A stretch of DNA of 64,000 nt from Pomphorhynchus laevis. Its lineage: Eukaryota; Acanthocephala; Palaeacanthocephala; Echinorhynchida; Pomphorhynchidae. Position numbers and translations under genes: made by a program. The notes under the pieces are model-generated. The model saw only the letters and a list, made by a program, of their open reading frames with translations. It did not search any database and was not told where the DNA came from. Of this stretch, positions 28,929-38,505 are shown piece after piece. The number at the start of each line of letters is the position of its first letter. Position 1 is the stretch's first letter. The stretch spans positions 434,001 through 498,000 of the forward strand of contig WNNJ02003300.1 of assembly GCA_012934845.2 (NCBI GenBank), written 5' to 3'.

Positions 28929-29202
28929 TCGAGATCTCTCTCTTGTTTGGAAAATTCTGCATACTAAAGATCATCCACTGTCACATCTACTGCAACTGAG
29001 AGGTCAACCTTCTCTTCGCGGACTCCCCCTGATGCTGAAAACACAAAGGAACATGCATGCAGTTTCCTGCTTTGCCAAACGAGTCGTACGATCTTGGAAT
29101 TCGCTTCAGAGTGCGACCGTTTTGTCGTCTACTGCTTCAAGTTTTTGCGCCCTACTGGATGATGACCCTTCCTTCTCAAGACAACGGTGGGATTTTCAGT
29201 AG
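28929..29202 (+). pseudogene. LINE-C ORF2, last part beyond the insertion
   Basis: NRDLSLVWKILHTKDHPLSH, then SLRGLPLMLKTQRNMHAVSC, FAKRVVRSWNSLQSATVLSS, ending in TAG. This is the C-terminal end of ORF2, continuous with the frame before 27905 when one GACAA is removed. It has no start of its own. Confidence 0.82.
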
Positions 29203-29235
29203 TTTATCTGATGATAAACTACTGATAAACTACAC

Positions 29236-29786
29236 ACGAAAAGAGTGACGGAGTCGACGCTTAGAAAAACTACAGTCAGAATCGAACCATGGAGCATGGC
29301 ACAAGCGCTGAGAGCGTCGGAGTCGACTAGGCAGAAGTTTATTGATAATAGACATAAGTTCAAAATCAAACAGAATGCAGAGATCATCGGGGGAGAGATA
29401 GTTAAGAGGAAGTGAAAATGGTGAAGAATTGAGTAAGGCTGTGCAGAGAATAGGGATATCGAGAAGCTTCCAGGGTCGACTTGGTGTGGATATTGGTGGA
29501 GAACGGAGAAGGAGGGTGGGGACGAGTAAGAGTGACAAGGAAATGATCGGACAAATCGGGATCAGTTATTGACAAGGAAGTATAGTCATTGAAGCAGATA
29601 GGGACAGCAATGATGTTGAGAGCACCGCCGAGAATATAGTTGGGCTTGTTAAAAGTAATTTATAGTTAAAATCAGAAAAATGATTAGTTAAAGTGATAGA
29701 GTCAGAGTCAGCCGGGCGATCAAGACGAATGTTAAAGTCACCGAGAACAAAAGAAGGAGTATAAGACAATGAACAGAATGCACTAA
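29236..29786 (-). mobile_element. LINE-A internal fragment (endonuclease to linker)
   Basis: Matches A1/A2 ORF2 from YTPSFVLGDFNIRLDRPADS through GALNIIAVPICFND and PWKLLDIPILCTALLNSS to SKRRLRHSFRV. Small indels break the frame at least twice. Both ends are truncated and the 3' tail is absent, so it is not a simple target-primed insertion; it may be a leftover of a larger copy. Confidence 0.8.
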
Positions 29787-29984
29787 AGTGCCTTGATATC
29801 TTTAGTAGTATATCCAGTGATGCTATTAAGAAAGCCATCGAAGCCGTGAGAAGAAATTTGCGACTACTATTTGATTGAATGTTTTTGTATTTTATCATGT
29901 TTTGTAAGCGACACGAGCTTGTAGCTCATTTGTTTCTGTTTTTTTAATATAATATATATTTTTTAATATAAGTTATTATTATAT
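29787..29984 (+). pseudogene. LINE-L 3' scrap and AT-rich tail
   Basis: The frame LKCLDIFSSISSDAIKKAIE, AVRRNLRLLFD and stop (about 29790-29877) looks like the last residues of a LINE ORF2. A short tail with GTAAGCGACACGAGC and TAGCTCATTTG follows, then AT-rich sequence. Assignment is tentative. Confidence 0.4.
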
Positions 29985-30120
29985 GTACAATTCTAATGGG
30001 CACGCATCCTTAGCATTTGAAGATCAAGAGTAAAATATATATTTGAATTATTTCCGCACTGCTGCTTCCATCTCTTCGTAACGGTATTGTCACACATTTT
30101 CTTCTGGGTGCACGGATACA

Positions 30121-31248
30121 TTATGATGCGGCTCGTGCAAGGGCGATGCTCAACCGTGATCGTATTCCGGCTGACTTCTCCATAACTTCTTTTGTGTTTG
30201 AGATAAATCTTTTTCGCCATTGTCTACAGAAGTATTGAGGTAGTAGGTGCGATTGCTCCGTTAGTTGCGAATATAACTTGGAAAAACGACGCATGCTCGA
30301 TATCCGTGATCCTTTTCTCGTATTTAACCTTCTTTCTTTGCTCGTGATATTCGAGTGTTGATTGCACAGACTTTGCGTGGTAGAAGGGAGCATGATTATT
30401 GAAAATGGAGACGTCTATAAACGTCCGCTCTAATCTACCGCCAAAAAGGCCGCTGCATACTATGTATGGACATGCTTGTAATAGTCGTGTCGTTGTAGTT
30501 CTCTGGAAGTGTATGTTGTTTTCGACTTGCTGTAGTTCAGGTTCGACCGCTACACCACTGCAAATATCGTTGAGCGTAGTTGCAAGTCTATCCGGTATTT
30601 CATTGTGTCGTATTGTCGGTAACACACCCTTTCTGCACAACAGTGCATGCGACAGACTCGTGGCATCACCGCATTGACATTTGTCGAACATATTGCGGGG
30701 TGTCCAATTATACCGCAGCCAAAGCATCATGGAATTCTCGTGTGGATAAAAGTAGTCCTATTTTTGCGATAGGACGTGTGTTCAATAAGCTTGAAGAGCC
30801 GAGTGCGGAAGCGTATTCGATTGACAAGGCGACCTGATCTGAAACCTGTAAAGTGATTTGTTCTTTTCTATGAACCGCTTTTCTAACAATTGCATCATGT
30901 ATGGCTCTCAAAACATTAGTTTGTGCTAACTGCACTATTTCGGGACCACCAGAATCGTCGTACGCTTGGCACAGCAATTTTGCGCTTTCAAATTGGGTAA
31001 GTGCTTCGATTTAAGGATTTCGAAAGCCTAAACCCCCTAGCTTTGCCGACAATGCGAATATCGAACAATCAGTAGATGTCGGTTCGTGTCCGTAATTTTA
31101 GTGGAAAATGCGCTGAAAATGAGGTCAGTCAAGGGCACAAACCACGTGGGGTCACACAGAGTCGTGCGACAGATGTGTGTCCATTTTGCTTGAACAGCAT
31201 GTACGAAGGCTACATAGCATGAGTGTGAGTCTAGCACTGAGATAGACA
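30121..31248 (-). pseudogene. RLE-2 copy 3, connection and restriction-like endonuclease remnant
   Basis: Pieces in several frames: YVAFVHAVQAKWTHICRTTL (31037-31252), CQAYDDSGGPEIVQLAQTNV to STREFHDALAAV (30708-30977), then CQCGDATSLSHALLC (CCHC) and CSGLFGGRLERTFIDVSIFN (endonuclease core, 30224-30730), RITDIEHASFFQVIFATNGA, and LSIALARAAS at the end. They align with copy 2 at 59-61 kb. At least three frame changes, plus the RT deletion upstream. Confidence 0.75.
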
Positions 31249-31935
31249 TCAAATTTGTAAAGAGCTCTTTCCAAACATCAACTGACCCTTTGACAAAGTT
31301 CTCGATGAAATTAGTATCACCAACATTTTAATCCGCATCGGTGTAATTGTACACTTTCGTTTTGTAGCGTATATGTTTCCAGTATTTCGTATGGGTGAAG
31401 TTTTTCTAGTGGGTACGGATTGGAGGATTATCATGCAGATAACCACTACCTCCTTTAAAGCAATTAATTGTCCTCGTTTAGTATGAGCTATTATGATATA
31501 TTTTGATGCTATTAGGTCTATTATCCGACGACTTACATTACATAAGGGCAACGAAACCATGTTTGGCATCCATCTGATTACATGACTGAAGGCTTCTGTG
31601 ACAAAGTTCACGTAAAATTCTGAATAATTGTTGCCATTGCCTTGTCTTCCGAACGCATCAATGTTATAATTTGTAGTAAGGGTACCTATCGTTGATACAT
31701 CTCGCTCGCTGATCTCTATTGACGCAATTCCGGTTATATGCAAGTGGGATCCAATCCGTTCGCTTGCATTTGCTGAGTCTGACAGTTGTATGCGTCCGCA
31801 TCTATTCGTAAATCCTAGTGCTCTGCAGTTCGTACATTTTATTTTGGACTTTGCACACTTACAGCCGACGCATTTTGCGCTTTGAACATTGCAGCTACAA
31901 CAAAGTAAAACTGTCGACGGTTTGCTGCGTGGCAT
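31249..31935 (-). pseudogene. RLE-2 copy 3 N-terminal region with CXC-like cysteine cluster
   Basis: 228 open codons from an ATG. The cluster CCSCNVQSAKCVGCKCAKSK, then CTNCRALG, has the pattern C-x-C-x6-C-x2-C-x-C-x6-C-x2-C, like the CXC domain of MSL2/tesmin-type DNA-binding proteins. Then VIRWMPNMVSLPLCNVSRRI aligns with VIQWRPSAMRLPRCAASNEF of copy 1. After QSVPTRKTSPIRN the frame drifts and the RT is missing. DNA binding by the cluster is inferred from the motif. Confidence 0.72.
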
Positions 31936-32045
31936 TATCCAGTAATCGTATGATAAGGTGGTTTTGATTGACAGGTGTATATATAAATATTGTATGTTAT
32001 TTTTTGTAAGTAGTTACTGATCAATATATTTAAACTGTTTTTCTT

Positions 32046-32249
32046 TGTTATAATAATAAACTACACAATGTAAAGATATTTCGATTTTCGGCGATGCATG
32101 CAAAAGTCCTGATAATAATTATTATTAATATTACTTGGCCCGTTTACGGGAACCTAATTTCTGTAAAATTTACTTTACTTTTTCAATAAAGTTATTAAAA
32201 AAACTAGAATGTCGGTAATATTAATAATAATATTGACTAGTTTGAACTT
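32046..32249. other. Spacer between divergent RLE-2 copies, with an orphan RLE-2 3' end
   Basis: AT-rich. At about 32149-32185 the plus strand reads TTGGCCCGTTTACGGGAACC, then TTTCTGTAAAA, resembling the 3' UTR of RLE-2 copy 2 (GGCCCATTTGCGGGTAACCC, then AGATTGTAAAA near 58950-58985). CCCGT and ACGGG make a small stem. This looks like the 3' tip of another RLE-2 copy. No gene. Confidence 0.5.
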
Positions 32250-32440
32250 TCTTGGCTGCTTAATAAACTACTTACAATAAAAAACATATAAGGACTGCGT
32301 TTCAGAGGACTGCGTTGAGTTTGAAATTCTAAGCTGCTGACAAATAACTATTTACAATAAAATAACATACATTTGAGAGATTAATATACAGAATAAAATA
32401 ACATACAAGGACTACTTACAACTGCGTTTGACTACTTACA

Positions 32441-32680
32441 ACTGCGTTTCAGAGGACTGCGTTTCAGAGGACTGCGTTTCAGAGGACTGCGTTTCAGAGG
32501 ACTGCGTTTCAGAGGACTGCGTTTCAGAGGACTGCGTTTCAGAGGACTGCGTTTCAGAGGACTGCGTTTCAGAGGACTGCGTTTCAGAGGACTGCGTTTC
32601 AGAGGACTGCGTTTCAGAGGACTGCGTTTCAGAGGACTGCGTTTCAGAGGACTGCGTTTCAGAGGACTGCGTTTCAGAGG
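32441..32680. repeat. Minisatellite, 16 perfect units of 15 bp
   Basis: ACTGCGTTTCAGAGG repeated 16 times without a change, and two further partial or isolated units upstream (near 32290). All three frames are open across it on both strands (VSEDC, SETQS and KRSPL repeats), but only because 15 is a multiple of three; these are not genes. It lies in the RLE-2 leader and is probably a promoter monomer array. Perfect identity means recent expansion. Confidence 0.93.
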
Positions 32681-32684
32681 ACTG

Positions 32685-32709
32685 CGTCGGCTCGCTCTGC
32701 TCGCCGACG
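32685..32709 (+). promoter_or_regulatory. Leader stem-loop with 11-nt loop (RLE-2)
   Basis: CGTCGGC and GCCGACG pair perfectly around TCGCTCTGCTC. Compared with the LINE-A stem-loop (6537-6557), the central 19 nt differ at four positions, two of which exchange one base pair (C-G for G-C). It is placed right after the minisatellite, as in LINE-A. Confidence 0.6.
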
Positions 32710-32817
32710 TAAGGTCGTACACCCAGGGTACCTCCCGGGTTGAGCACTCGCGCGGAAGATTACAACTTACTTTGTGACACAAAGACAATCGAAACTAACA
32801 ATTGAACGTCGCCTTGT

Positions 32818-34156
32818 ATGCCCAAAGGAATACCGTCTAACCAGAGGCTATGCTGTGGATGTAATGGTCCATCAGCAAAGTGCAAAGGTTGCAAATGTGC
32901 GAAGGCAGGAGCTCCTTGCGTTAATTGCCGTGCACCTGAATGTAACAATAGCGTGCATATTGGACCTCAGACAGTGTGTTTAACCTCTGCTGCTGAACCA
33001 GTAGGTAGAGTGGCGGATTTGAATCCCTTACTGATAGTGGCAGTACACGGACAACTGATAATCCAATTGTAGATAACTTGCACGACCCTGTTGATAGGCA
33101 GTCTCTTTCACTTCAGGCGATTTATGATGTGGTGATACAATGGAGGCCTAGTGCGATGCGACTCCCAAGATGTGCTGCGTCGAATGAATTCGTTGAAATG
33201 CTTGCTAGCCTCTATCAGATTGCAGCCGAAGCTGATAACCATGATATGTTTGCACTTAAAAAGGCCACTATTTTGTCCCGGTGCGTTTTGCAACGTCTTC
33301 CATCTAGAAAGGTGTCCGAGATCCGAAAAGCACTGGATCGCAGAATCAGACTATGGAAAAATGGCAGATTCGTCGATGTTTTCAATGTGGCAAGAATATT
33401 ACAGCGACGTTGCATGCCTATGCGTTCGAGCCCACGTACTGATGATTGGATAAAGCGCTATGTCAAGTTGGTCACAAGTGGAAAGCTGTCAGCGGCGACT
33501 GCCATATTGGAAGAGAACCAACAGTCGAGCATTCTAGATCCTGATTCGATTGTCGATGGTTTGACTGTACGTGAACACCTGCAGAATCTACACCCAACAG
33601 CCGCAAATGCTGATGCGTCCGCTTTATTACAACGAGATTTGCCGAATGTTAGAGAGCATCATCCTTCGCTCTTCTCTGTCATAGATGGGGAAGCTATCAT
33701 CCGAGCGGCCAACAAAACCTCAGGTGGAGCTGGCCCATCAGGGCTGGATGCGATGGCTTGGAGACAACTCTTGAATAGCTTCTCCGTGCATTCCAAGGCT
33801 CTAGTGGATGCTTTGGCAAATTTTGCAGTGAGCCTTAGCACTATTCAACTCAGCCCTCGGATGTTAGAGGCGTTTACTGCTTGCCGGTTGATATCAATAC
33901 CAAAGAATAATGGGGAAATTAGACCGTTTGGTGTATCAGAGGTTGTTCGCCGCATTGTCAGTAAAACCATATTGTCCTGCGTCAAAGATGATCTTCAAGA
34001 CGTAGCCGGGATTGTCCAACTTTGCGCATCCCAGCGAAATGGGATCGATTTTGCGATTCACTCGCTTCGCGATACGTATTCTTCTAACCAGAGCTATGGA
34101 CTTCTCGCTGTCGACGCTAAGAATGCGTTCAACTCTGTCAATCGAAATGTTATTTA
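32818..34156 (+). pseudogene. RLE-2 copy 1 polyprotein: CXC-like domain and RT start
   Basis: The ATG at 32818 opens MPKGIPSNQR, then LCCGCNGPSAKCKGCKCAKA and PCVNCRAPEC, a nine-cysteine CXC-like cluster. This frame stops at 33070-33072; the rest continues from about 33078 in another frame: VIQWRPSAMRLPRCAA, LQRLPSRKVSEIRKALDRRI, SGGAGPSGLDAMAWRQLL, ACRLISIPKNNGEIRPFGVS, VQLCASQRNGIDFAIHSL and LLAVDAKNAFNSVNRNVIYG. This is the RT up to the first catalytic aspartate (VDAKNAF). The YADD block, CCHC and endonuclease are missing. One frame change near 33060 plus the 3' loss. Confidence 0.82.
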
Positions 34157-34477
34157 CGGGTTCACATTGGTGGGATCGTTGATTCTTGGCTTGCTCAATG
34201 CTGTGACATTGTTCGAGATTTGAGAGTCCCTGCGGGACCGTTAAAATATCTTGGTTACTCGTGCTCAGTTTCAAAGAATTTGTGTGTGCCAAATATGGAT
34301 TGATGTTTTCGCCAATCACTGATTCATGTGAATTTTTAGGCGGTGCCAGGTTATGCTTGATTCGACAATTTGTTGCTCTGCAGTTGGTGCATGAACGTTC
34401 TGCTTTCGCGCATTTACATCCTTTGCAAACTGCAGCCGGTCCATTGCATGTACACCATAGAGGCTGGCTTGACGGCT
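34157..34477 (-). pseudogene. Inverted RLE-2 N-terminal fragment
   Basis: On the minus strand: PSSQPLWCTCNGPAAVCKGC, KCAKAERSCTNCRATNCRIK, then HESVIGENINPYLAHTNSLK and TVPQGLSNLEQCHSIEQAKN. It is a further copy of the CXC-like N-terminus with the same cysteine spacing. It abuts the end of copy 1 tail to tail at about 34156 and LINE-J at 34478. The ATG-started frames over it are in the wrong phase. Confidence 0.75.
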
Positions 34478-36328
34478 AGTAATAATAATATTAATGCGAC
34501 TTAACCGTTCCTTATAAGTAAGGTTATGAATGCCCGCTACCTGTTTAGAAGAACGTCGCAATACCTGTTTAATACGAAACTCTTCCGATTGCTTAACTGG
34601 GTATGATGCTGGAGAACAATAGTTAAGAACACTTGAACAGAGAGTAGTGAATAAAAGTTTAAATTACTTAATTTCTAATTTACTAAAACATCTGGAAATC
34701 ATACCGAAAATTCGAGTTGCTCTAGCACATTTTGCTCTGTATTTTTCCCAGTGCCTACATTATCTAAAACGACGACGCCCAAGTCTTTATATTGACGAAC
34801 CATAGGAATTGGTTGTAAGTTAATTGATTAGCTGGTTGTCGAAAACTTATTCTCTATGTGCATGTATGCACATTTTGTCACGTTAATACTTAAACAGTTC
34901 TCAGCAGACCAATACGTCAATGTATCGAGATCAGACTGTAACATTTGTCGGTCAAGGTCATTAACCTCACAGCGATAGACCTTAAGATTATCGGCGTACA
35001 ACAACGTTTTGACAGCAGTAATGATGGGAGTTCGTTAATATATATTAAATAAAATTGGTCCTAAAATCGATCCTTGTGGTACACCACTACATATAGAATC
35101 CAATCTGACAAAGTCCCACTTACTCTGACTGCTGCAGTTCTATCTAATAAATACGCACGAATCCAATTAACAATTACAGAATCAAAGTGAAGTCCTATAA
35201 GTTTGCCAATAAGTATATTATGATTGATTGTATCGAAAGCACGCGAGAAGTCCACGAATACCACGTCGGTGTCGACACCTGCATCAAAAGCACTGGACCA
35301 ATCATCTCTAGCAATTAGAAGATTTGAACATGTTGATCTACTCGAACGGAATCCATGTTGGACAGAATGTAAAAGGTTATTTATCGAAACATGGCGGTTG
35401 ATGTGAAACAAAATCAGAACGCTCTAGTACCTTACAGCAAATACATGTCAAACTAACTGGTCTAAAATTGCTGGCGCATGACCTATCACCTTTTTTATAT
35501 ACAGGGCAAACTATCGATTTTAGCCAGTCGAGGGGAATCTTTCATTTGCATAAGGAAAATATAAATATTCGATGTAGTGGACCGCAAATGTGGGTTGCTA
35601 ATTCTCTAAGTAGGATGGATGGCATACGTCAGGGCCAGCAGAATGACACCGTTTTAATCGTCGAAGTTGCTCATATACATGAGCGATAGAAATATGTGAC
35701 GTCAAGTTAGATGATTTATTATTATGATGAAAGGTGCCGTGTACAGTAACTGATTCATCTATTCTAGGAAAGAATGTCTCTACAAATGTATTAGCGACCA
35801 TATAATCGTCGACAACTACTTTATTTTTCACACGTAACGGAAAACATTTGCATCTCGATCGATTTTTGGATGCACAATATTTGAAAAATAAACTTGGCTC
35901 ATACTTGATATTATGAACGAGTGATTTCTCAAAGTAGTTTCTTAGGTCTTTTGCGTGCCGTAAATCTGTTTCTTGCGTTTCGATATAATTGATATTCTCC
36001 TTTAGATTGACGATATCGACGATAAATGATCTTACACTCCTTAAGAAGATTTCCTAACTCTACGTCAAACCACGGCTTATTGTATTTACGGGAACGTTAA
36101 GCACGGTAAGGGGCATATATGTCTAGAAGAGAAGCAAGAGTATCTCGAAAAAACCTCCATGCACATTCCAATCCGACCACAAATGGGTCAAGCCAAACAA
36201 CGCGATCAAGGTGCCTACCGATTGCGCTATAATCGGCCTTGAAAACGTTAAGCTCTATGTGACAAGTGTTTATGGAAGACAGAACTAACGGAAAGCGAAT
36301 TCACATACTGCAATGGTCACTATTTCCT
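34478..36328 (-). mobile_element. LINE-J, RT and C-terminal part, decayed
   Basis: From 36328 downward: end of the endonuclease (GNSDHCS, RFPLVLSSINTCHIEL), linker (SRKYNKPWFDVELGNLLKE, YQLYRNARNRF), KNKVVVDDYMVANTFVETFF, RRLKRCHSAGPDVCHPSYLE (35598-35831), the RT core (35061-35411), and near the end VLRRSSKQVAGIHNLTYKER. Stops and shifts are frequent. Its own 3' end is lost at 34477. Upstream parts of the same element lie at 36715-37195 and 38005-38161. Confidence 0.78.
35061..35411 (-). pseudogene. LINE-J reverse transcriptase core fragment
   Basis: 116 open codons: HRHVSINNLLHSVQHGFRSS-type start, NLLIARDDWSSAFDAGVDTD, VVFVDFSRAFDTINHNILIG, SVIVNWIRAYLLDRTAAVRV. It includes the first catalytic aspartate motif (FVDFSRAFD), but the GVPQG block is damaged (LYVVVYHKDRF) and the YADD block is not recognisable further on. 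Inactive. Confidence 0.75.
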
Positions 36329-36714
36329 ATAATAATACAATACTTTATTTAACGTGGCAAATGCGTGCAAAATGCACGCTTACATGACCACAAACAAACA
36401 AAAAAGAACATCAAAGGTCACAGGTAATTAGTTAATTGTTGAAATAAAATTGGATTTGGCGTTTGAAGCACTGCAGGGAAGTTGATTGGCGGATATGAAT
36501 AGGCAGTTGATTCCACAAGAGAGGAGCAGCCACAACGAAGGAGCGGAAGCCAAAAGAGGTAGAGTAGATTGGGACATGTAAAAGAAGGGAATTATGGGAA
36601 CGCAGAGCACAATACACAGTATGAGAATTGTCGAGAAAAGGAAGGTTGAGAAATGAAGGGGTATGAGAAGTTATAAGGCGAAAAGCAATGATAAGAAGAC
36701 GAATTTGAACTATA
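36329..36714 (-). mobile_element. LINE-A (A') 3' end fragment inserted in LINE-J
   Basis: Tail with the perfect A' hairpin and about 95 terminal ORF2 codons (QIRLLIIAFRLITSHTPSFL to FYFNN) without a stop. TATA occurs at 36328-36331 and 36711-36714, a short target duplication; without the insert LINE-J reads IDYIQAI, then GNSDHCS. Almost identical to 23.69-24.06 kb. Confidence 0.83.
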
Positions 36715-37195
36715 GCTTGTATGTAGTCGATATTTATTAGTAGATATTTATGGTTAGACAAACATAAATCTAATAGACTTCTAGAAGAGCCTCTGAAACG
36801 AGTGTCTTGATTTACGTACTGAAAGTAATTCAGCTCATTTAATAAATCGAGTAGTTCAGAAGATTCCCAATCACATCCTCTCAAACGGGAATAAGTAGAC
36901 CAGTCTATACGTGGCATATTAAAGTCCCCAAGTTAGATTAAGTTTTCGTAAGAGGCAAACCGTTCTAAATCTTTCCGGAGGCGTTTGGTGGATGCCATAG
37001 GAATTCTGTACACAAGTCCTATGACAACAGAGGAATCAGGGTTTTCGAAACGACACCATAGGGGTTGGTAACTAATCTCCTCATTATTGTGATATAGGAC
37101 ACCGGATGTAATACTATCTCGCGGGTATATGACTACACCGCTACCTCTGACATTAACACGATCACAACGGTATGTGCTGTAACCGGGAAGTTACA
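36715..37195 (-). pseudogene. LINE-J endonuclease middle part
   Basis: Minus strand: LPGYSTYRCDRVNVRGSGVV, IYPRDSITSGVLYHNNEEIS, VVIGLVYRIPMAS, then LGDFNMPRIDWSTYSRLRGC and FRGSSRSLLDLCLSNHKYLL. A typical APE domain with GDFN. One TAA lies just before LGDFN. It is bounded by LINE-A insertions on both sides. Confidence 0.8.
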
Positions 37196-38004
37196 AGTCC
37201 ACAAACAAAAATGAAAAAGTCAAGCAGATAAATTGTAAAAATTGGATCGGATTTGTCGTTTGAAGCACTGCAGGGAAGTTGATTGGCGTATATGAATGGG
37301 CAGATGATTCCACGATAGAGGAGCAGCCATCAGGAAGAAGCGGAGTCCAAAGGATGTAGAGTAGTTTGGGACAGGTAAAAGAAGGGAATTACAGGAACGC
37401 AAGGAACAGTAAACAGGACGAGAATTATCAAGAAAAGGAAGGTTGAGAAATGAAGGGTATGAAAAGTTACAAGGCGGAAAGCAACGATAAGAAGACGAAT
37501 TTGAACACGACAATAAATTGTAGGTAAATCGAGAGAAGCAAGATGGTAGGATGTATGATCAAAACGACGAAGACGGAGGAGAATTCGGACAACTGCGTTG
37601 ACGATGCGTTGTAGGGGAAGAAGAGTGGATTTAGGTGAGTTAGAAAATAGACTAAGACAATAATCGAGTCTAGAAAAAAGGAGAGATGATATGAGAGTCA
37701 TACAAGAAGGGAAATCGATCAATCTACGAACTTGACGGAGGTTGCGGAGTATCAAGGTAGATGAGCGTACTTTATCTCTAACGAAAGATTTAAGTGAAAG
37801 TCGTTTGTCAAAATGGAAGCCTAGGAAAACGAGATTATTAACGATAGGAAGAATTGTAGAATTTAATGATACATTGGAAGGTTCGAAGCCGAGGCGTCGA
37901 GGTAGGATCCACATAATTTTGGATTTATCAGGATTCAGAGAAAGGCGAAGGGAAGAAAGATGATTGGAAATTGAGACAAGACAGTTCGAAGCGGAAACAC
38001 TAAT
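37196..38004 (-). mobile_element. LINE-A fragment in LINE-J, lacking the 3' hairpin
   Basis: A1-type ORF2 from SASDCLVSISN-like sequence (SVSASNCLVSISNHLSSL) through WILPRRLGFEPSNVSLNSTI (37330-37914) to the end (FYNLSA), one frameshift near 37460. The 3' side stops at GGACTTGTAA, exactly before the terminal hairpin. No clear target duplication. Without it LINE-J reads DDSEI, then LPGYSTYRCD. Confidence 0.82.
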
Positions 38005-38161
38005 ATTTCTGAGTCATCAATGTTAGAATTCAACCAAGATTCACTGAATGCCAGGATACTAGCATTACTCTCTTCAGCAAGTAGCGAAACTTCTACCATT
38101 TTTGGGAGGATACTTTGAACATTAGAATATAACACATTTATAAATTTTTAAATAATTTTTA
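38005..38161 (-). pseudogene. LINE-J endonuclease N-terminal part
   Basis: VLYSNVQSILPKMVEVSLLA, EESNASILAFSESWLNSNID, DSEI: the start of an APE domain with the Asn and Glu motifs (YSNVQS, SESWLN). A TAA lies four codons upstream of the domain start. The left repeat of the RLE-1 copy 2 insertion follows directly at 38162. Confidence 0.78.
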
Positions 38162-38174
38162 TAATCGTAGCTAT
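38162..38174. repeat. 13-bp repeat at the 3' end of RLE-1 copy 2
   Basis: TAATCGTAGCTAT, found again at 43950-43962. It lies 40 bp beyond the last stop of the polyprotein and fits a target-site duplication. Confidence 0.72.
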
Positions 38175-38214
38175 ATAATAACTTAAATGATACAACATAA
38201 AAGTGTTACAACTG

Positions 38215-38505
38215 TTAATGTTTTGCGCCCTCTATTGTTCCAGTCTCTTCATTGTCCGCCATTGTGAGCGGCTTCATGACTTCCTCCTTCTTTTTTGTCT
38301 TTTCGATGGGATTACCGAAGCTGCTTTTCTTAACATTCACTGTCTCGACTTTCGCATCCTTTTTCGGTTGTTCCGATTCGATTATCTTCTTCTTACGTTT
38401 AATGTCGTTCTTTTCACTCGACGCCGATTTTCCGTTCATATTCTCTTTCCTCCCCAATTTCTTTGATCGCTTTCTGTCTGATTTGGATTTCCGCTTGGAT
38501 CCTTT
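38215..38505 (-). pseudogene. Lysine-rich C-terminal tail of RLE-1 copy 2
   Basis: After the TGA at 38506-38508 (probably from CGA) the same frame stays open for 96 codons to a TAA at 38215-38217: KGSKRKSKSDRKRSKKLGRK, then KKKIIESEQPKKDAKVETVN and KTKKKEEVMKPLTMADNEET. The basic blocks look like nuclear-localisation or nucleic-acid-binding segments. The 3' UTR after it is only about 40 bp. Confidence 0.7.

Larger units (their letters stand above)
24168..29235 (+). mobile_element. LINE-C, nearly complete APE-type LINE, split by LINE-B
   Basis: ORF1 (5' end lost), overlapping ORF2, and a short 3' tail with two GATAAACTAC units. A LINE-B piece (27910-28923) sits in ORF2 near its end; GACAA at 27905-27909 and 28924-28928 is the target duplication. 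Across the insertion the protein joins as CLRYIRD and NRDLSLVWKILHTK. Apart from this insertion I see no stop or frameshift in ORF2. Confidence 0.87.
29985..32045 (-). mobile_element. RLE-2 copy 3, internally deleted
   Basis: An R2/NeSL-like element with a CXC-like N-terminus (31249-31935), then a large deletion of the RT, then the RT-endonuclease connection, the CCHC/endonuclease and the C-terminal subdomain (30121-30393, KVMEKSAGIRSRLSIALARA-like). The 5' leader (31940-32045) carries ACTACTTAC and AATAACATACAATA. It lies head to head with copy 1, about 240 bp away. Many breaks. Confidence 0.8.
32250..34156 (+). mobile_element. RLE-2 copy 1: leader, CXC-like domain, first part of RT, 3'-truncated
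   Basis: A leader with a motif repeated three times (ACTACTTACAAT/ACT plus ACATACAAGGACTGCG-type, near 32268, 32345, 32400), a 16-unit minisatellite, a stem-loop, a CXC-like N-terminus, then the RT start. It is cut near 34156, where an inverted N-terminal piece of the same family begins. Copies 1 and 3 are divergent, so their leaders face each other. Confidence 0.82.

Noticed and set aside
32428-32788. Three ATG-started frames of 94-118 codons encoding VSEDC, SETQS or KRSPL repeats
   Set aside because: They are translations of a 15-bp array, open in all frames because the unit is a multiple of three. No unique protein sequence.
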